Source: JAJPXC01 sp964520525 (GTDB lineage: Bacteria; Bacteroidota; Bacteroidia; Bacteroidales; Muribaculaceae). From it: DNA of 64,000 nt. The stretch lies in contig CAZFNR010000002.1 in NCBI GenBank assembly GCA_964520525.1, positions 117,782-181,781 of the forward strand. The letters are read 5' to 3'. The notes under the pieces were generated by a model. It saw nothing but the letters and a program-made list of their open reading frames with translations. It was not told the origin of the DNA and searched no databases. Every line of letters begins with the position of its first letter. Within the stretch, counting starts at the first letter, position 1. A program made the translations under genes and the position numbers. Positions 26,973-34,778 of the stretch are shown piece by piece.

Positions 26973-27268
26973 ACACTTCGTTCCACCTTCTCGCAAACCG
27001 CGAGCCCGAATTTGTCGAATGGGCCGAAAACCGCTATATGGCCGCCGCCAAAGCAAGCGGTCTGTTTGACGAGACCTTGCTGATAAAGATTCTGACCGAA
27101 GTCGACCCTCAGTTAAAAGCCTACGCGGTGCAACTAAAAGGGGAATCTCTTGAGGACGCTACCAGGTGGCACGACGACATCGCCGCTCGGCTGCGCTCTG
27201 ACCTGACATCACGCTATGGAGAGGATATTATGTACTTTTCCACATTCATGGAAATAGTCAAATCATGA
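26960..27268 (+). CDS. DUF4286 family protein
   Basis: 102 residues from the ATG at 26960 (the frame is open earlier, but inside the GT2 gene). Opens MVILNTSFHLL; a small alpha/beta protein of a family known mostly from Bacteroidota, where it is regularly placed next to ruvC. No catalytic motif is visible; function unknown. It overlaps GT2 by 13 bp and ruvC by 4 bp (ATGA), implying translational coupling. Confidence 0.8.
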   Translation: MVILNTSFHLLANREPEFVEWAENRYMAAAKASGLFDETLLIKILTEVDPQLKAYAVQLKGESLEDATRWHDDIAARLRSDLTSRYGEDIMYFSTFMEIVKS

Positions 27269-27843
27269 CGATGGCGACCGACAGGCTGTGGGATAAAGTG
27301 ATTATCGGTATAGACCCGGGCACTAATCTGATGGGGTACGGCATCCTCGGAATCAAAGAGAAAAAGCCGTCGATGATTGCTCTCGGGGTCATAACCCTCA
27401 GCAAATTTGAAAGCCACTATATGCGATTAGCGCGCATATACGAGCGCGTTCTCGGGCTCGTCGAGCAGTATCTACCCGACGAGATGGCCATCGAGGCTCC
27501 GTTTTTCGGCAAGAATGTCCAGTCAATGCTTAAACTCGGCCGGGCCCAAGGGGTCGCCATGGCCGCCGCATTAGCCCGGCAGGTGCCAATCACCGAGTAC
27601 GAGCCGAGGAAAATCAAGATGGCCATCACCGGCAACGGAGCGGCAAGTAAAGAGCAGGTGCAGGAGATGCTGCGGCGCATTCTAAACCTGTCGCCCGACG
27701 ATTTGCACACGACACTTGACGCTACCGACGCTCTTGGTGCGGCATTGTGCCATTTCTATGAATCATCGAGGCCACAGCTACCAAAAGGCCCAAACAGCTG
27801 GAAAGAGTTCATAGCCCGCAATCCCGACCGCGTCAAAGGCTAA
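27265..27843 (+). CDS. ruvC: Holliday junction resolvase RuvC
   Basis: 192 residues. Endonuclease that cuts Holliday junctions with RuvAB. Seen: IIGIDPGTNLMGYG with the first catalytic Asp, MAIEAPFFGKNVQS with the Glu, and DATDALGAALCH with the C-terminal Asp pair. The ATG overlaps the upstream stop by 4 bp; another Met two codons on is possible. ruvA and ruvB are not in the window. Confidence 0.95.
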   Translation: MTMATDRLWDKVIIGIDPGTNLMGYGILGIKEKKPSMIALGVITLSKFESHYMRLARIYERVLGLVEQYLPDEMAIEAPFFGKNVQSMLKLGRAQGVAMAAALARQVPITEYEPRKIKMAITGNGAASKEQVQEMLRRILNLSPDDLHTTLDATDALGAALCHFYESSRPQLPKGPNSWKEFIARNPDRVKG

Positions 27844-28178
27844 AGTAGGTTTTGACCGACAGGCGATTGTAGACCATGCGGCAAGTATAATCTTGCATGA
27901 ACGCACGCGCCCTCATCAACATTCCATCGACTTCATCGCTAAAAAAGCGCATAGGCTGAATTTGACATTGTCTACCTATCGAACGGACTACAGTAAACGG
28001 TGGTTTTCCCGCTGATAAACCACAATTCTCGCACCGTGGCGGCGGGCTATCTCGAAAGTGTCATCGGTACTCTCCATATCGGCTACGACAATCTCATCAA
28101 ATCCGGCGAGCGATGACAACACCGTGTCGAGGTGCGATGACGCGTTATATGTCTGGACTACTACTGATATTTTCCCAT
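27833..28178 (-). pseudogene. Broken GT2 glycosyltransferase (KdtX/WaaE-like)
   Basis: Minus-strand reading gives GKISVVVQTYNA, then FDEIVVADMESTDDT, the hallmark opening of WaaE-like family 2 transferases that modify LPS core. The ATG at 28178 is out of frame with this reading: ATG GGA AAA TATC would need one more A in the A run, so a one-base deletion is likely. The frame stops at 27988-27990 where the central DxD region should follow; about 150 further bases end in an RMVYNRLSVKTYFS-like stretch overlapping ruvC. So it has a frameshift plus a large internal deletion. The identity of the C-terminal piece is uncertain. Confidence 0.65.
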
Positions 28179-28191
28179 AGCGAAATGTTTA

Positions 28192-28272
28192 AAAATCATG
28201 GTGGAAGACCGATGGTATAGATTTAAGGCGGTGACGAAGTTATTTTCCGGTTGAGTCTTCCACCATGATTTT
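28192..28272. mobile_element. 81-bp palindromic element with 18-bp perfect inverted repeats (MITE-like)
   Basis: AAAATCATGGTGGAAGAC at 28192-28209 is the exact reverse complement of 28255-28272; the interior is 45 bp. No target duplication is evident. It sits 13 bp upstream of the broken GT2 start. Could be a miniature transposable element, an internally deleted IS, or a long hairpin regulator. Confidence 0.55.
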
Positions 28273-28291
28273 GGGCTAAAATCGGTGTGTT

Positions 28292-28432
28292 TTATGCAAT
28301 GGCACGCTCAACCGCATCCAGCGGCGCACAGCGGCGGCTGAACCGGTAGAAAGCATCGGCCAATCTGATTGAATAAGATGTTTCGTCGTAAAATTTATCT
28401 CTTCCATCGGCAATGGAGAGTTGCCGCATCAT
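28292..28432 (-). CDS. Small ORF, 46 residues, unrecognised
   Basis: Starts with two Met codons and reads MMRQLSIADGRDKF, ending LDAVERAIA. It has a good amphipathic composition and a stop codon just upstream of the start, but no promoter box fits and it lies in decayed DNA. It may be the remaining N-terminus of a deleted gene or transposase, or a real small protein. Not recognised. Confidence 0.35.
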   Translation of the reverse strand: MMRQLSIADGRDKFYDETSYSIRLADAFYRFSRRCAPLDAVERAIA

Positions 28433-28719
28433 AATCGTTCCCCTGTATTCGAGCGGTATGTCTCAAGTTATGCCGTTATACAAAAAAGCGTGGGGAACCT
28501 ACCAATTGCTCGTCCCACTCTTTAAGGTCTTCGCATTACCCACTCAGTCAAGAACGAGCAACGAAGAAGCCCACGCCGATATGATAGTCTCCCAATCAGA
28601 CTGCCTGAACGAGGCCAAGCAGTCGTGATTTGGCATAACCATACCAGTAAGGCATCTACCGTTGCGTTGTCCCATGACTGAGTTTATAGAAGTTGCGAAG
28701 TTCTAAAGAGTCAAGAACA

Positions 28720-28797
28720 AAGCGTCAAGTAAACGCTTCCTATTTTATGTCCTCACCCTCCTTCAAGCCCCACGTTGCGGGCTCTGCGGGAGAATTA
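28720..28797 (-). ncRNA. Possible small RNA (promoter plus two hairpins)
   Basis: A transcript from the 28803 promoter would start near 28797 and run left. It would form a first hairpin (28766-28783: AGCCC/GGGCT) and a second (28720-28738: AAGCGT/ACGCTT) followed by TGTTCTT, which could act as a weak terminator. Size about 75-80 nt. No known RNA family recognised; it may instead be the leader of a lost gene. Confidence 0.3.
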
Positions 28798-28802
28798 CAA
28801 TG

Positions 28803-28810
28803 CAAATGTA
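28803..28810 (-). promoter_or_regulatory. -7 promoter box pointing into gene-free DNA
   Basis: TACATTTG on the minus strand with TTG 17 nt upstream. It has no gene to drive for at least 360 nt. Confidence 0.5.
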
Positions 28811-28889
28811 TAAATTTAATGTTTTTTCAACGCTCATTTAACTTTTATTTGGAAAACGAGCATCCTTCTCCGTTCACGCTTTAAAGCAA

Positions 28890-30431
28890 TCAGAATGGAG
28901 CGTCCTCGCCTGTGGGAGGAGCGGTTATATCGGCCGTACCGCCCGAGAGAGATGATGACAGGGGGTAGCCTGACGCCGAGTCGCCGGCGTTCATGCGCGA
29001 TGCCACCGTCTGCGGAGCCATATCGGCATCATTCTCCGACCAGTTTTCAAATCGGGCGAACTTGCTGCGGAATCTGAGTGGCACATCATCGACTTTACCG
29101 CTACGATGTTTTGCCACAATAAATTCGGCCAATCCTCGAATATCGCGACCCGACGCGTCGGTATCTGACTTGATATAGTACTCCGGGCGGTGGATGAAAC
29201 AAACGATGTCGGCATCTTGCTCGATTGCGCCACTCTCGCGCAAGTCGGATAGCTGCGGGCGCTTGCCGTCGGTGCGCGACTCGACCGAACGGTTGAGCTG
29301 TGACAGTGCCACAATGGGTATGTTAAGCTCTTTGGCAAGCTGCTTGAGCGAGCGCGAAATCATGCTGACTTCCTGCTCGCGGCTACCGAACTTCATGCCC
29401 GACGCGTTCATCAGCTGAAGGTAGTCGATGATAATCATCTTGACGTGGTGTTCCCTGACTAATCGGCGAGCCTTGGTGCGCAATTCGAAGATAGATAGCG
29501 AGGGGGTATCGTCGATATATATTGGAGCGGCGTAGAGGTGTTTGATTCGCGACATCAACTGGTCCCATTGCTGCGGAAGCAGACGACCGCTCTTTATGAC
29601 CTCACCTTCAAGCTCGCATGTATTGCTTATCAGACGATTTACGAGCTGCAGGTTTGACATCTCGAGCGAGAATATGGCCAACGGGATATTATAATTAATC
29701 GCCATGTTTTTGGCCATTGACAACACAAATGCCGTCTTGCCCATAGCGGGGCGCGCGGCAATGATTATCAAGTCAGAGTTCTGCCACCCCGATGTGAGTT
29801 TGTCAAGCTCGTGGTAGCCTGATTCAAGCCCCGAAAGTCCCGAAGTCCGGTTGGCAGCCGCTTGTATCTGCTCGATAGCCTGTTTGATGACGGGGTCGAT
29901 TTGTGTAACATCTTTTTTGACGTTTCGCTGTGAAATCTCAAACAGTTTTCCCTCTGCCTCCTGCAACAGGTCATCGACATCGTTGCTCTCGTCATAGGCT
30001 TTCCCTTCGATGGCCGAGGCAAACGATATAAGTTCGCGAGCGAGATATTTCTGCGCCACGATGCGGGCGTGGAATTCGACGTGGGCCGCCGAGGCGACTT
30101 TTGACGTTAAATCGGTGATGTAGACGATGCCACCCACTTCGTCGAGTGCGTTGTCGAGTCGCAGACGCTCTGTAACCGTGAGCATATCTATAGGTTCCTG
30201 AGCGGCGCCAAGAGCCTGAATGGCTTCGTAGATTTTCTTGAGTTGCGGCTCATAAAAACTCTCGGGCTTCAATATGTCACAAACGGTAGAATAGGCGTCT
30301 TTTTCGAGCATTAAGGCCCCAATCACGGCCTCCTCAAGGTCTTTGTCGTGGGGTTGTACTCGGCCGCCTCCGTCATAGAGGGGGGCGTTGGGTCTGGACT
30401 GCCGGCGATTATTGCTATTGACGAATTCCAT
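28890..30431 (-). CDS. dnaB: Replicative DNA helicase DnaB
   Basis: 513 residues from the ATG at 30431. Hexameric helicase of the replisome. The N-terminal primase-binding domain (about 30-150, DLEEAVIGALMLEKDAY) is followed by a RecA-like motor: Walker A ARPAMGKTAF, Walker B MIIIDYLQLM and the SQLNRSVESR loop. A disordered Ser/Gly/Pro-rich tail ends the protein. The frame is open to 30527, but those codons run through the promoter and a hairpin, so the later ATG is preferred. The gene has its own promoter just downstream of dnaJ. Confidence 0.95.
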   Translation of the reverse strand: MEFVNSNNRRQSRPNAPLYDGGGRVQPHDKDLEEAVIGALMLEKDAYSTVCDILKPESFYEPQLKKIYEAIQALGAAQEPIDMLTVTERLRLDNALDEVGGIVYITDLTSKVASAAHVEFHARIVAQKYLARELISFASAIEGKAYDESNDVDDLLQEAEGKLFEISQRNVKKDVTQIDPVIKQAIEQIQAAANRTSGLSGLESGYHELDKLTSGWQNSDLIIIAARPAMGKTAFVLSMAKNMAINYNIPLAIFSLEMSNLQLVNRLISNTCELEGEVIKSGRLLPQQWDQLMSRIKHLYAAPIYIDDTPSLSIFELRTKARRLVREHHVKMIIIDYLQLMNASGMKFGSREQEVSMISRSLKQLAKELNIPIVALSQLNRSVESRTDGKRPQLSDLRESGAIEQDADIVCFIHRPEYYIKSDTDASGRDIRGLAEFIVAKHRSGKVDDVPLRFRSKFARFENWSENDADMAPQTVASRMNAGDSASGYPLSSSLSGGTADITAPPTGEDAPF

Positions 30432-30454
30432 TGTGTGGTTAAGAATATAAAATT

Positions 30455-30483
30455 GTGGGGCGGCTCTAATAAAGCCGCCCCAC
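30455..30483 (-). terminator. Strong hairpin between dnaJ and dnaB
   Basis: GTGGGGCGGCT and AGCCGCCCCAC form an 11-bp perfect stem with a short loop, then AATTTTATATT on the minus strand. It should end dnaJ transcripts. Because the dnaB promoter box abuts it (30483-30490), the dnaB mRNA may also begin inside this structure. Confidence 0.65.
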
Positions 30484-30513
30484 AAAGGTAGTTCATTTAT
30501 CGTGTAATCGCAA
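30483..30513 (-). promoter_or_regulatory. Promoter of dnaB
   Basis: Minus strand TACCTTTG (30483-30490) with TTG (30511-30513) 20 nt upstream. It overlaps the edge of the hairpin. Confidence 0.65.
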
Positions 30514-30544
30514 GCTAGAATTATCAACGATGGGATGTTGATAT

Positions 30545-31711
30545 TTACTCAAATATGTGACGCAACTTGGAGAAGATGCGATTTTTGACACTTTCGGTCG
30601 GCTTGACGTTGGGCGATTCGCGCAACCGCTCGACGATTGCCTTTTCCGAATCGCTCAAAGTTTCGGGGATGTAGACCATCACGTTGATAAGTTCGTCGCC
30701 GGTGCCGTAGCCATCGGTCGAGGGGAGACCTTTGCCGCGGAGGCGCAACACTTTACCCGGCTGCGTCCCCGGAACGATTTTCAATCTTGCTCTGCCGACA
30801 ATCGTCGGCACTTCGACCGAGCCGCCGAGAATCGCGGTAGGGAGATCAAGCATCAGATTATAGATTACATCGTTGCCGTCGCGAATCAACTCGGGGTGCT
30901 CAACTTCCTCTATAACCACGAGCAAGTCGCCGTTGACGCCGCCATGACGGGGAGCGTTGCCCTTCCCTTTCACGGTCAGGGTCATTCCCTCTTGCACTCC
31001 GGCGGGGATGTCAAAGCTGACTGTCTCTTCCTTGCGCACCACGCCCTCCCCGTTACAATAAGGGCAGCGTTCGGTGATAATCTTCCCTTCGCCCTGACAG
31101 TCGGGACAAGTGGAGGCCGACTGCATCGCTCCGAATATGGTGTTCTGAGTGTGGATTACACTTCCTGTTCCGTTACAGGTGTGGCAGGTGGTGAAAGCAT
31201 TGCCATCTTTCGCGCCGGTGCCGTTGCAATGCTCGCATTTAGCCATGGCGGGAATCTTCAGCGTTTTTGATACACCTTTGGCTATTTCCTCAAGCGTTAG
31301 TTTCACCTTAATGCGCAAGTCGCTACCTTTTCGCACCGCACGGCGCGCCTGGCGACGACCGCCACCGGTTGCGCCGCCCCACTGGCCTGAATAGTGTCCG
31401 CCAAAGATGTCACCAAACTGAGCGAAAATATCCTCCATCGAGAAACCGCCCGATGAATAGAAACCACCTCCTCCGGGGAAACCCTGCGGACCCATGTTGT
31501 GGCCAAACCGGTCATATTTCTGACGCTTCTCATCGTTGCTGAGCACATCGTAAGCCTCAGCCGCCTCCTTGAACTTCTCCTCGGCGGCTTTATCGCCCGG
31601 ATTCTTATCTGGGTGATATTTGATGGCCAACTTACGATAGGCTTTCTTTATTTCATCGGCCGTGGCGGTTTTGCTCACGCCAAGCACTTCATAATAATCT
31701 CTTTTATCCAT
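30545..31711 (-). CDS. dnaJ: Chaperone DnaJ
   Basis: 388 residues. Hsp40 co-chaperone that loads substrates on DnaK. J domain (1-70) with the HPDKN loop, Gly/Phe-rich region (about 75-130), zinc domain with CEHCNGTG, CHTCNGTG, CPDCQGEG and CPYCNGEG, then the two C-terminal substrate-binding beta domains. All four CxxCxGxG motifs are intact. It lies 26 bp after grpE and is co-transcribed with it. dnaK is not in the window. Confidence 0.96.
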   Translation of the reverse strand: MDKRDYYEVLGVSKTATADEIKKAYRKLAIKYHPDKNPGDKAAEEKFKEAAEAYDVLSNDEKRQKYDRFGHNMGPQGFPGGGGFYSSGGFSMEDIFAQFGDIFGGHYSGQWGGATGGGRRQARRAVRKGSDLRIKVKLTLEEIAKGVSKTLKIPAMAKCEHCNGTGAKDGNAFTTCHTCNGTGSVIHTQNTIFGAMQSASTCPDCQGEGKIITERCPYCNGEGVVRKEETVSFDIPAGVQEGMTLTVKGKGNAPRHGGVNGDLLVVIEEVEHPELIRDGNDVIYNLMLDLPTAILGGSVEVPTIVGRARLKIVPGTQPGKVLRLRGKGLPSTDGYGTGDELINVMVYIPETLSDSEKAIVERLRESPNVKPTESVKNRIFSKLRHIFE

Positions 31712-31737
31712 CTGTGAGACAGCTCTTAATTAGCGAT

Positions 31738-32349
31738 TTACTGAGCTACAGCCACTTTAGCGTGGCGGATCACTTTGCCGTTAAGCGTATAGCCTTTGGA
31801 GACCGTGTCGACAACCTTCCCTTTCTGCGATTCGTCGGCGGCAGGCATCATAGCGATAGCCTCGTGATATTCAGTGTCAAAATCGGCACCGTCGGTGGAA
31901 ATCACCTTCACGCCGTTTTGCTCAAGATATTTCACGAACTTATTGTAGATAAGCATCATCCCCTCCTTGACAGCGTCAGCGTCACCGCTCTCATTGACAG
32001 CGGCCAGACCGCGCTCGAAATCGTCGATAATCGGGAGCAAGCCTTTCATGGCTGACTCGGCTCCGTTTTTGATAATCTCCGATTTCTCCTTGAGCGTGCG
32101 CTTGCGGAAATTGTCAAACTCGGCCATAAGGAACAAATACTCTTTCTTCTCTTTATCAAGTTGCGCTGTGGTATCGTTAAGCTGCTTCATGAGAGCCTCG
32201 GTCTCTGACAACTCGGCATCCTCCGGCTCCGACGATGCGTCATTCTCGTCATCGGGAGTAACATCCATTATTTCTGGAGCGTCGGCCGGCTGCTCATGCA
32301 ACCCGTCTTTGGTGCTGTTCTTTTCCTGTTTGTTAGCTTTATTGCTCAT
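31738..32349 (-). CDS. grpE: Nucleotide exchange factor GrpE
   Basis: 203 residues. Releases ADP from DnaK. Acidic, disordered N-terminus (1-60), long coiled-coil helix (about 60-110, ending FDNFRKRTLKEK) and the C-terminal beta wing with KVISTDGADFDTEYHEAI and VVDTVSKGYTLNGKVIRHAKV. Operon grpE-dnaJ. No clean TAnnTTTG box is seen upstream; a 6-bp palindrome (GCAGCA-AAAA-TGCTGC, 32398-32413) lies about 50 nt before the start and could be an operator, but it is not the CIRCE element. Confidence 0.94.
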   Translation of the reverse strand: MSNKANKQEKNSTKDGLHEQPADAPEIMDVTPDDENDASSEPEDAELSETEALMKQLNDTTAQLDKEKKEYLFLMAEFDNFRKRTLKEKSEIIKNGAESAMKGLLPIIDDFERGLAAVNESGDADAVKEGMMLIYNKFVKYLEQNGVKVISTDGADFDTEYHEAIAMMPAADESQKGKVVDTVSKGYTLNGKVIRHAKVAVAQ

Positions 32350-32502
32350 ATATAGTTAGTATTTTTCTTATCGAGGTTACATCTTTCCGCGAGCGTTGCA
32401 GCAAAAATGCTGCCAAACTCTCGACCGACAACGATTTTAACAATGAGGATGCAAAAGATTTAACATCCCTTTAATTTAATAACAATCTCGCGGGGGTAAC
32501 GT

Positions 32503-33336
32503 TCACTCTTTTCCAACGACGCCGCGCCACGACTGCCAACCAGACTGCGTCCAGCTGTCTGGCAGTGACAAATTGGCACGTTCAAACAGTCCGTAGACCG
32601 CCGACCCTGAACCCGACATCGAGGCATAGACCGCCCCGGAAGCATACATATCGGCTTTCACCTCCGCTATCAACGGATATTGACGGAACACCGATGGTTC
32701 AAAATCGTTTTCAACCAATCCGCTCCACTCATTGACAGGCCGTTGAAGCGACGAAACGAGTTGCACCGACGGCTCGCGAGGGGCCACCCCCTTATAGGCA
32801 GTAGCCGTGGGGACGCTGACCGGAGGTTTCACAACGACGATGGTCAATCCGTCCAAACACGGCATATCCATCGGGGTCAAATCAGTCCCCGTTCCGGTGG
32901 CAAGCATCGGAGTATCGTATATGAAAAACGGGCAATCGGCACCGATTCCGGCGGCTATGGCCGCAAGCCTGTCAAGCGACAATCCGAGTGCGAACAAGTC
33001 GTTAAGCAGCAGCAGCGTATGTGCGGCATCGGACGACCCGCCCCCAAGCCCCGCACCGTCGGGCACAATCTTTCGCAGATAAATGTCAACAGCCGGCAAT
33101 TCCACCTCGGCAGCAAGAGCGCGATAAGCCCTCATCACCAGATTTTTCTCCGTCGGACAATCGACCCGACGCCCAGAGACCGTCAGACGGGTCACGCCAT
33201 CAGCCGACGGGACAATCTCAAGAATATCGCCCCACCCGATAGGGAACATAGCCGTGACAATATCATGATAACCGTCGGGACGACGAGCGACAATGTCAAG
33301 ACCGATGTTTATTTTCGAATTACAAAATCTTATCAT
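32503..33336 (-). CDS. ispE: 4-(cytidine-5'-diphospho)-2-C-methyl-D-erythritol kinase IspE
   Basis: 277 residues. GHMP kinase of the MEP isoprenoid pathway, phosphorylating CDP-methylerythritol. Seen: KINIGLDIVARRPDGYHDI (8-26), the ATP loop PDGAGLGGGSSDAA (about 91-104), IGADCPFF and the C-terminal ASMSGSGSAVYGLF. The ATG at 33336 overlaps the stop of the upstream META gene (TGATG), with a GTG one codon earlier; coupling is likely. Full length. Confidence 0.94.
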   Translation of the reverse strand: MIRFCNSKINIGLDIVARRPDGYHDIVTAMFPIGWGDILEIVPSADGVTRLTVSGRRVDCPTEKNLVMRAYRALAAEVELPAVDIYLRKIVPDGAGLGGGSSDAAHTLLLLNDLFALGLSLDRLAAIAAGIGADCPFFIYDTPMLATGTGTDLTPMDMPCLDGLTIVVVKPPVSVPTATAYKGVAPREPSVQLVSSLQRPVNEWSGLVENDFEPSVFRQYPLIAEVKADMYASGAVYASMSGSGSAVYGLFERANLSLPDSWTQSGWQSWRGVVGKE

Positions 33337-34160
33337 CACTTTTTAGGTATGCGCCGCATCGTTATAACGGTTTTATCCTCTCCGTCAAGCAACGCCACAG
33401 AGTCGTCGCCGATGGCGGTGGCGGCATCGACAGACTCAAGAGCCAGCAGGAATGCCGTCTCTTGCTGCTTGTCGCGGCAAGCCATACGAGTCGTAACCAC
33501 ATTGTGAAACTGTATGGCATTCGCCTTGTCGGGGTCAATCAGAAGATTTCCGTTCAAAATATTGCAGCCGGTGTTGCCATGAAGTTTCAATTCAGGGATA
33601 TCGATAACCAACATCATCGACTCATCATCCTCAAGCTCCACAGGCTTACCCGAGAGGAGCGTCACCCGCCAAGTCCCATTAAGGAAATCCATATTGTGTT
33701 TGCGCAACACCATCAGCGTCTGACCGTCAGCACCGGTGAGATTCATATATGACTCATGCCCTTTTTTCCCAACGGCATAGCCACTCACTTTATCAAGAGC
33801 CCGATTTATCGCATATTCAAACGGAGCGTCGGCACAAGCCCTCATCGTAGAGATGACGTTAGAGAATGACAACGTGGTGCCGCCAAGTCTATAGTCTCCG
33901 TTAATCGTGTTACAGCCGTTTGAACCGTAAAAACGGGAATTTTCAGCATCAAACGTGATGTAGGGACGCTCATCTCCTGTCAGCGTCTTGCCGTCTACCT
34001 TATATATTGTCCACTCACCAGGGACCAAAGCCGAATAGTCAACCGTTTCTGACTGCGCAACGGGCTTCCGCTCAACCACTTTTTTCGACAAACACGCAGT
34101 GCCAAGCGACAAAGCCGCCAAAACCCCCACGGCTAAAGTTGAAATATTAATGATTTTCAT
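33336..34160 (-). CDS. Lipoprotein with two META (HslJ-like) domains
   Basis: 274 residues. N-terminal signal with lipobox LGTAC (Cys near residue 23), so an outer-membrane or periplasmic lipoprotein. Two META domains follow: the first (about 45-155) has GSNGCNTINGDY and STMRACAD, the second (about 160-270) GNTGCNILNGNL and TTRMACRD. META domains occur in heat-shock-linked HslJ and in other envelope proteins; function is not established. Co-transcribed with ispE, whose start overlaps its stop. Confidence 0.85.
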   Translation of the reverse strand: MKIINISTLAVGVLAALSLGTACLSKKVVERKPVAQSETVDYSALVPGEWTIYKVDGKTLTGDERPYITFDAENSRFYGSNGCNTINGDYRLGGTTLSFSNVISTMRACADAPFEYAINRALDKVSGYAVGKKGHESYMNLTGADGQTLMVLRKHNMDFLNGTWRVTLLSGKPVELEDDESMMLVIDIPELKLHGNTGCNILNGNLLIDPDKANAIQFHNVVTTRMACRDKQQETAFLLALESVDAATAIGDDSVALLDGEDKTVITMRRIPKK

Positions 34161-34206
34161 AACGGTAATAATTCTGTTAAATGTCCGTTCGATTTTAAAT
34201 ATCAGG

Positions 34207-34214
34207 CAAAATTA
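34207..34214 (-). promoter_or_regulatory. -7 promoter box of the META lipoprotein
   Basis: TAATTTTG on the minus strand, 46 nt before the ATG; probably drives META-ispE. Confidence 0.6.
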
Positions 34215-34377
34215 GTGATTTCTTTTGATTATAGAACGGTCGGCCAGGCCAAAAGTTTAACAGCCGCCGCAGGACAAATGCCAACGCACATGACATCCCA
34301 CCCTGCCTGTCACAGCCCGCAAATCACTCAAAAAACGCAACCGGTCAAAAAAAATGTGGAAATAATTAACGAGTTTA

Positions 34378-34409
34378 TTTGTTCTGTTCAAAAATTGTTA
34401 TTACCTTTG
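34378..34409 (+). promoter_or_regulatory. Promoter of tRNA-Ser
   Basis: TTTG (34378-34381), 20-nt spacer, TACCTTTG (34402-34409), 16 nt before the tRNA. Confidence 0.75.
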
Positions 34410-34425
34410 CACCACGTTTGACAAA

Positions 34426-34515
34426 GGAGAGGTGGGTGAGTGGCTGAAACCACCAGTTTGCTAAACTGACGTAGGAGCAATCCTACCACGAGTTCGAATC
34501 TCGTCCTCTCCGCCA
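34426..34515 (+). tRNA. tRNA-Ser (GCT)
   Basis: 90 nt including an encoded CCA. Acceptor GGAGAGG/CCTCTCC is perfect; the anticodon loop TTGCTAA gives GCT for AGC/AGU; a long variable arm (GTAGG/CCTAC) marks the serine class. Confidence 0.95.
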
Positions 34516-34519
34516 ACCC

Positions 34520-34552
34520 AAGAAAGCCCGCTGAAGTTCAGCGGGCTTTCTT
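34520..34552 (+). terminator. Terminator of tRNA-Ser
   Basis: A 16-bp inverted repeat (AAGAAAGCCCGCTGAA / TTCAGCGGGCTTTCTT) around a single central base; the 3' arm supplies the T-rich end. Could work in both directions. Confidence 0.85.
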
Positions 34553-34567
34553 ATACCCATAATCTGG

Positions 34568-34629
34568 ACACCAAATATAATGGGTCAGCGGATTCTCCCC
34601 CTTATTTATGCTAAATCATATTTAGGTGT
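34568..34629. repeat. Imperfect inverted repeat in the gap after tRNA-Ser
   Basis: ACACCAAATAT (34568-34578) and ATATTTAGGTGT (34618-34629) pair with one bulge across about 40 bp. Possibly debris of a small element; no gene inside. Confidence 0.3.
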
Positions 34630-34708
34630 GGACGGTTCTCGCCCACCAAACCGCGCCCTTTGACGAGCAGGGCAAGCGCATATTATTGTCCGATTGAGGA
34701 ATTTTGCG

Positions 34709-34716
34709 TAAGTTCG
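34709..34716 (+). promoter_or_regulatory. -7-like promoter box of the PASTA gene
   Basis: TAAGTTCG, the TTCG variant also seen at 430 and 40019, with TTG 20 nt upstream; 62 nt before the ATG. Confidence 0.5.
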
Positions 34717-34778
34717 CGATATATTAACCCTCATCGCGACCGAACGGCACGCATGACAATCAATCGTTTTCTTCTCAA

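Larger units (their letters stand above)
28440..28889. other. Gene-free remnant DNA, no convincing ORF
   Basis: About 450 bp. Open frames on both strands (such as 28413-28628 and 28693-28884, plus) have no protein-like pattern. The right end holds a good minus-strand promoter (28803) followed by two hairpins, listed separately as a possible small RNA. Confidence 0.5.

Noticed and set aside
28413..28884. Two plus-strand ORFs (71 and 63 codons) in the dnaB-ruvC gap
   Set aside because: No promoter or protein-like pattern on that strand; they lie in remnant DNA.
30557..31270. Plus-strand ORF of 237 residues opposite dnaJ
   Set aside because: Shadow of the strongly conserved dnaJ.
32398..32413. 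Palindrome upstream of grpE as CIRCE/HrcA site
   Set aside because: Sequence and spacing do not match TTAGCACTC-N9-GAGTGCTAA; left only as a remark in the grpE entry.
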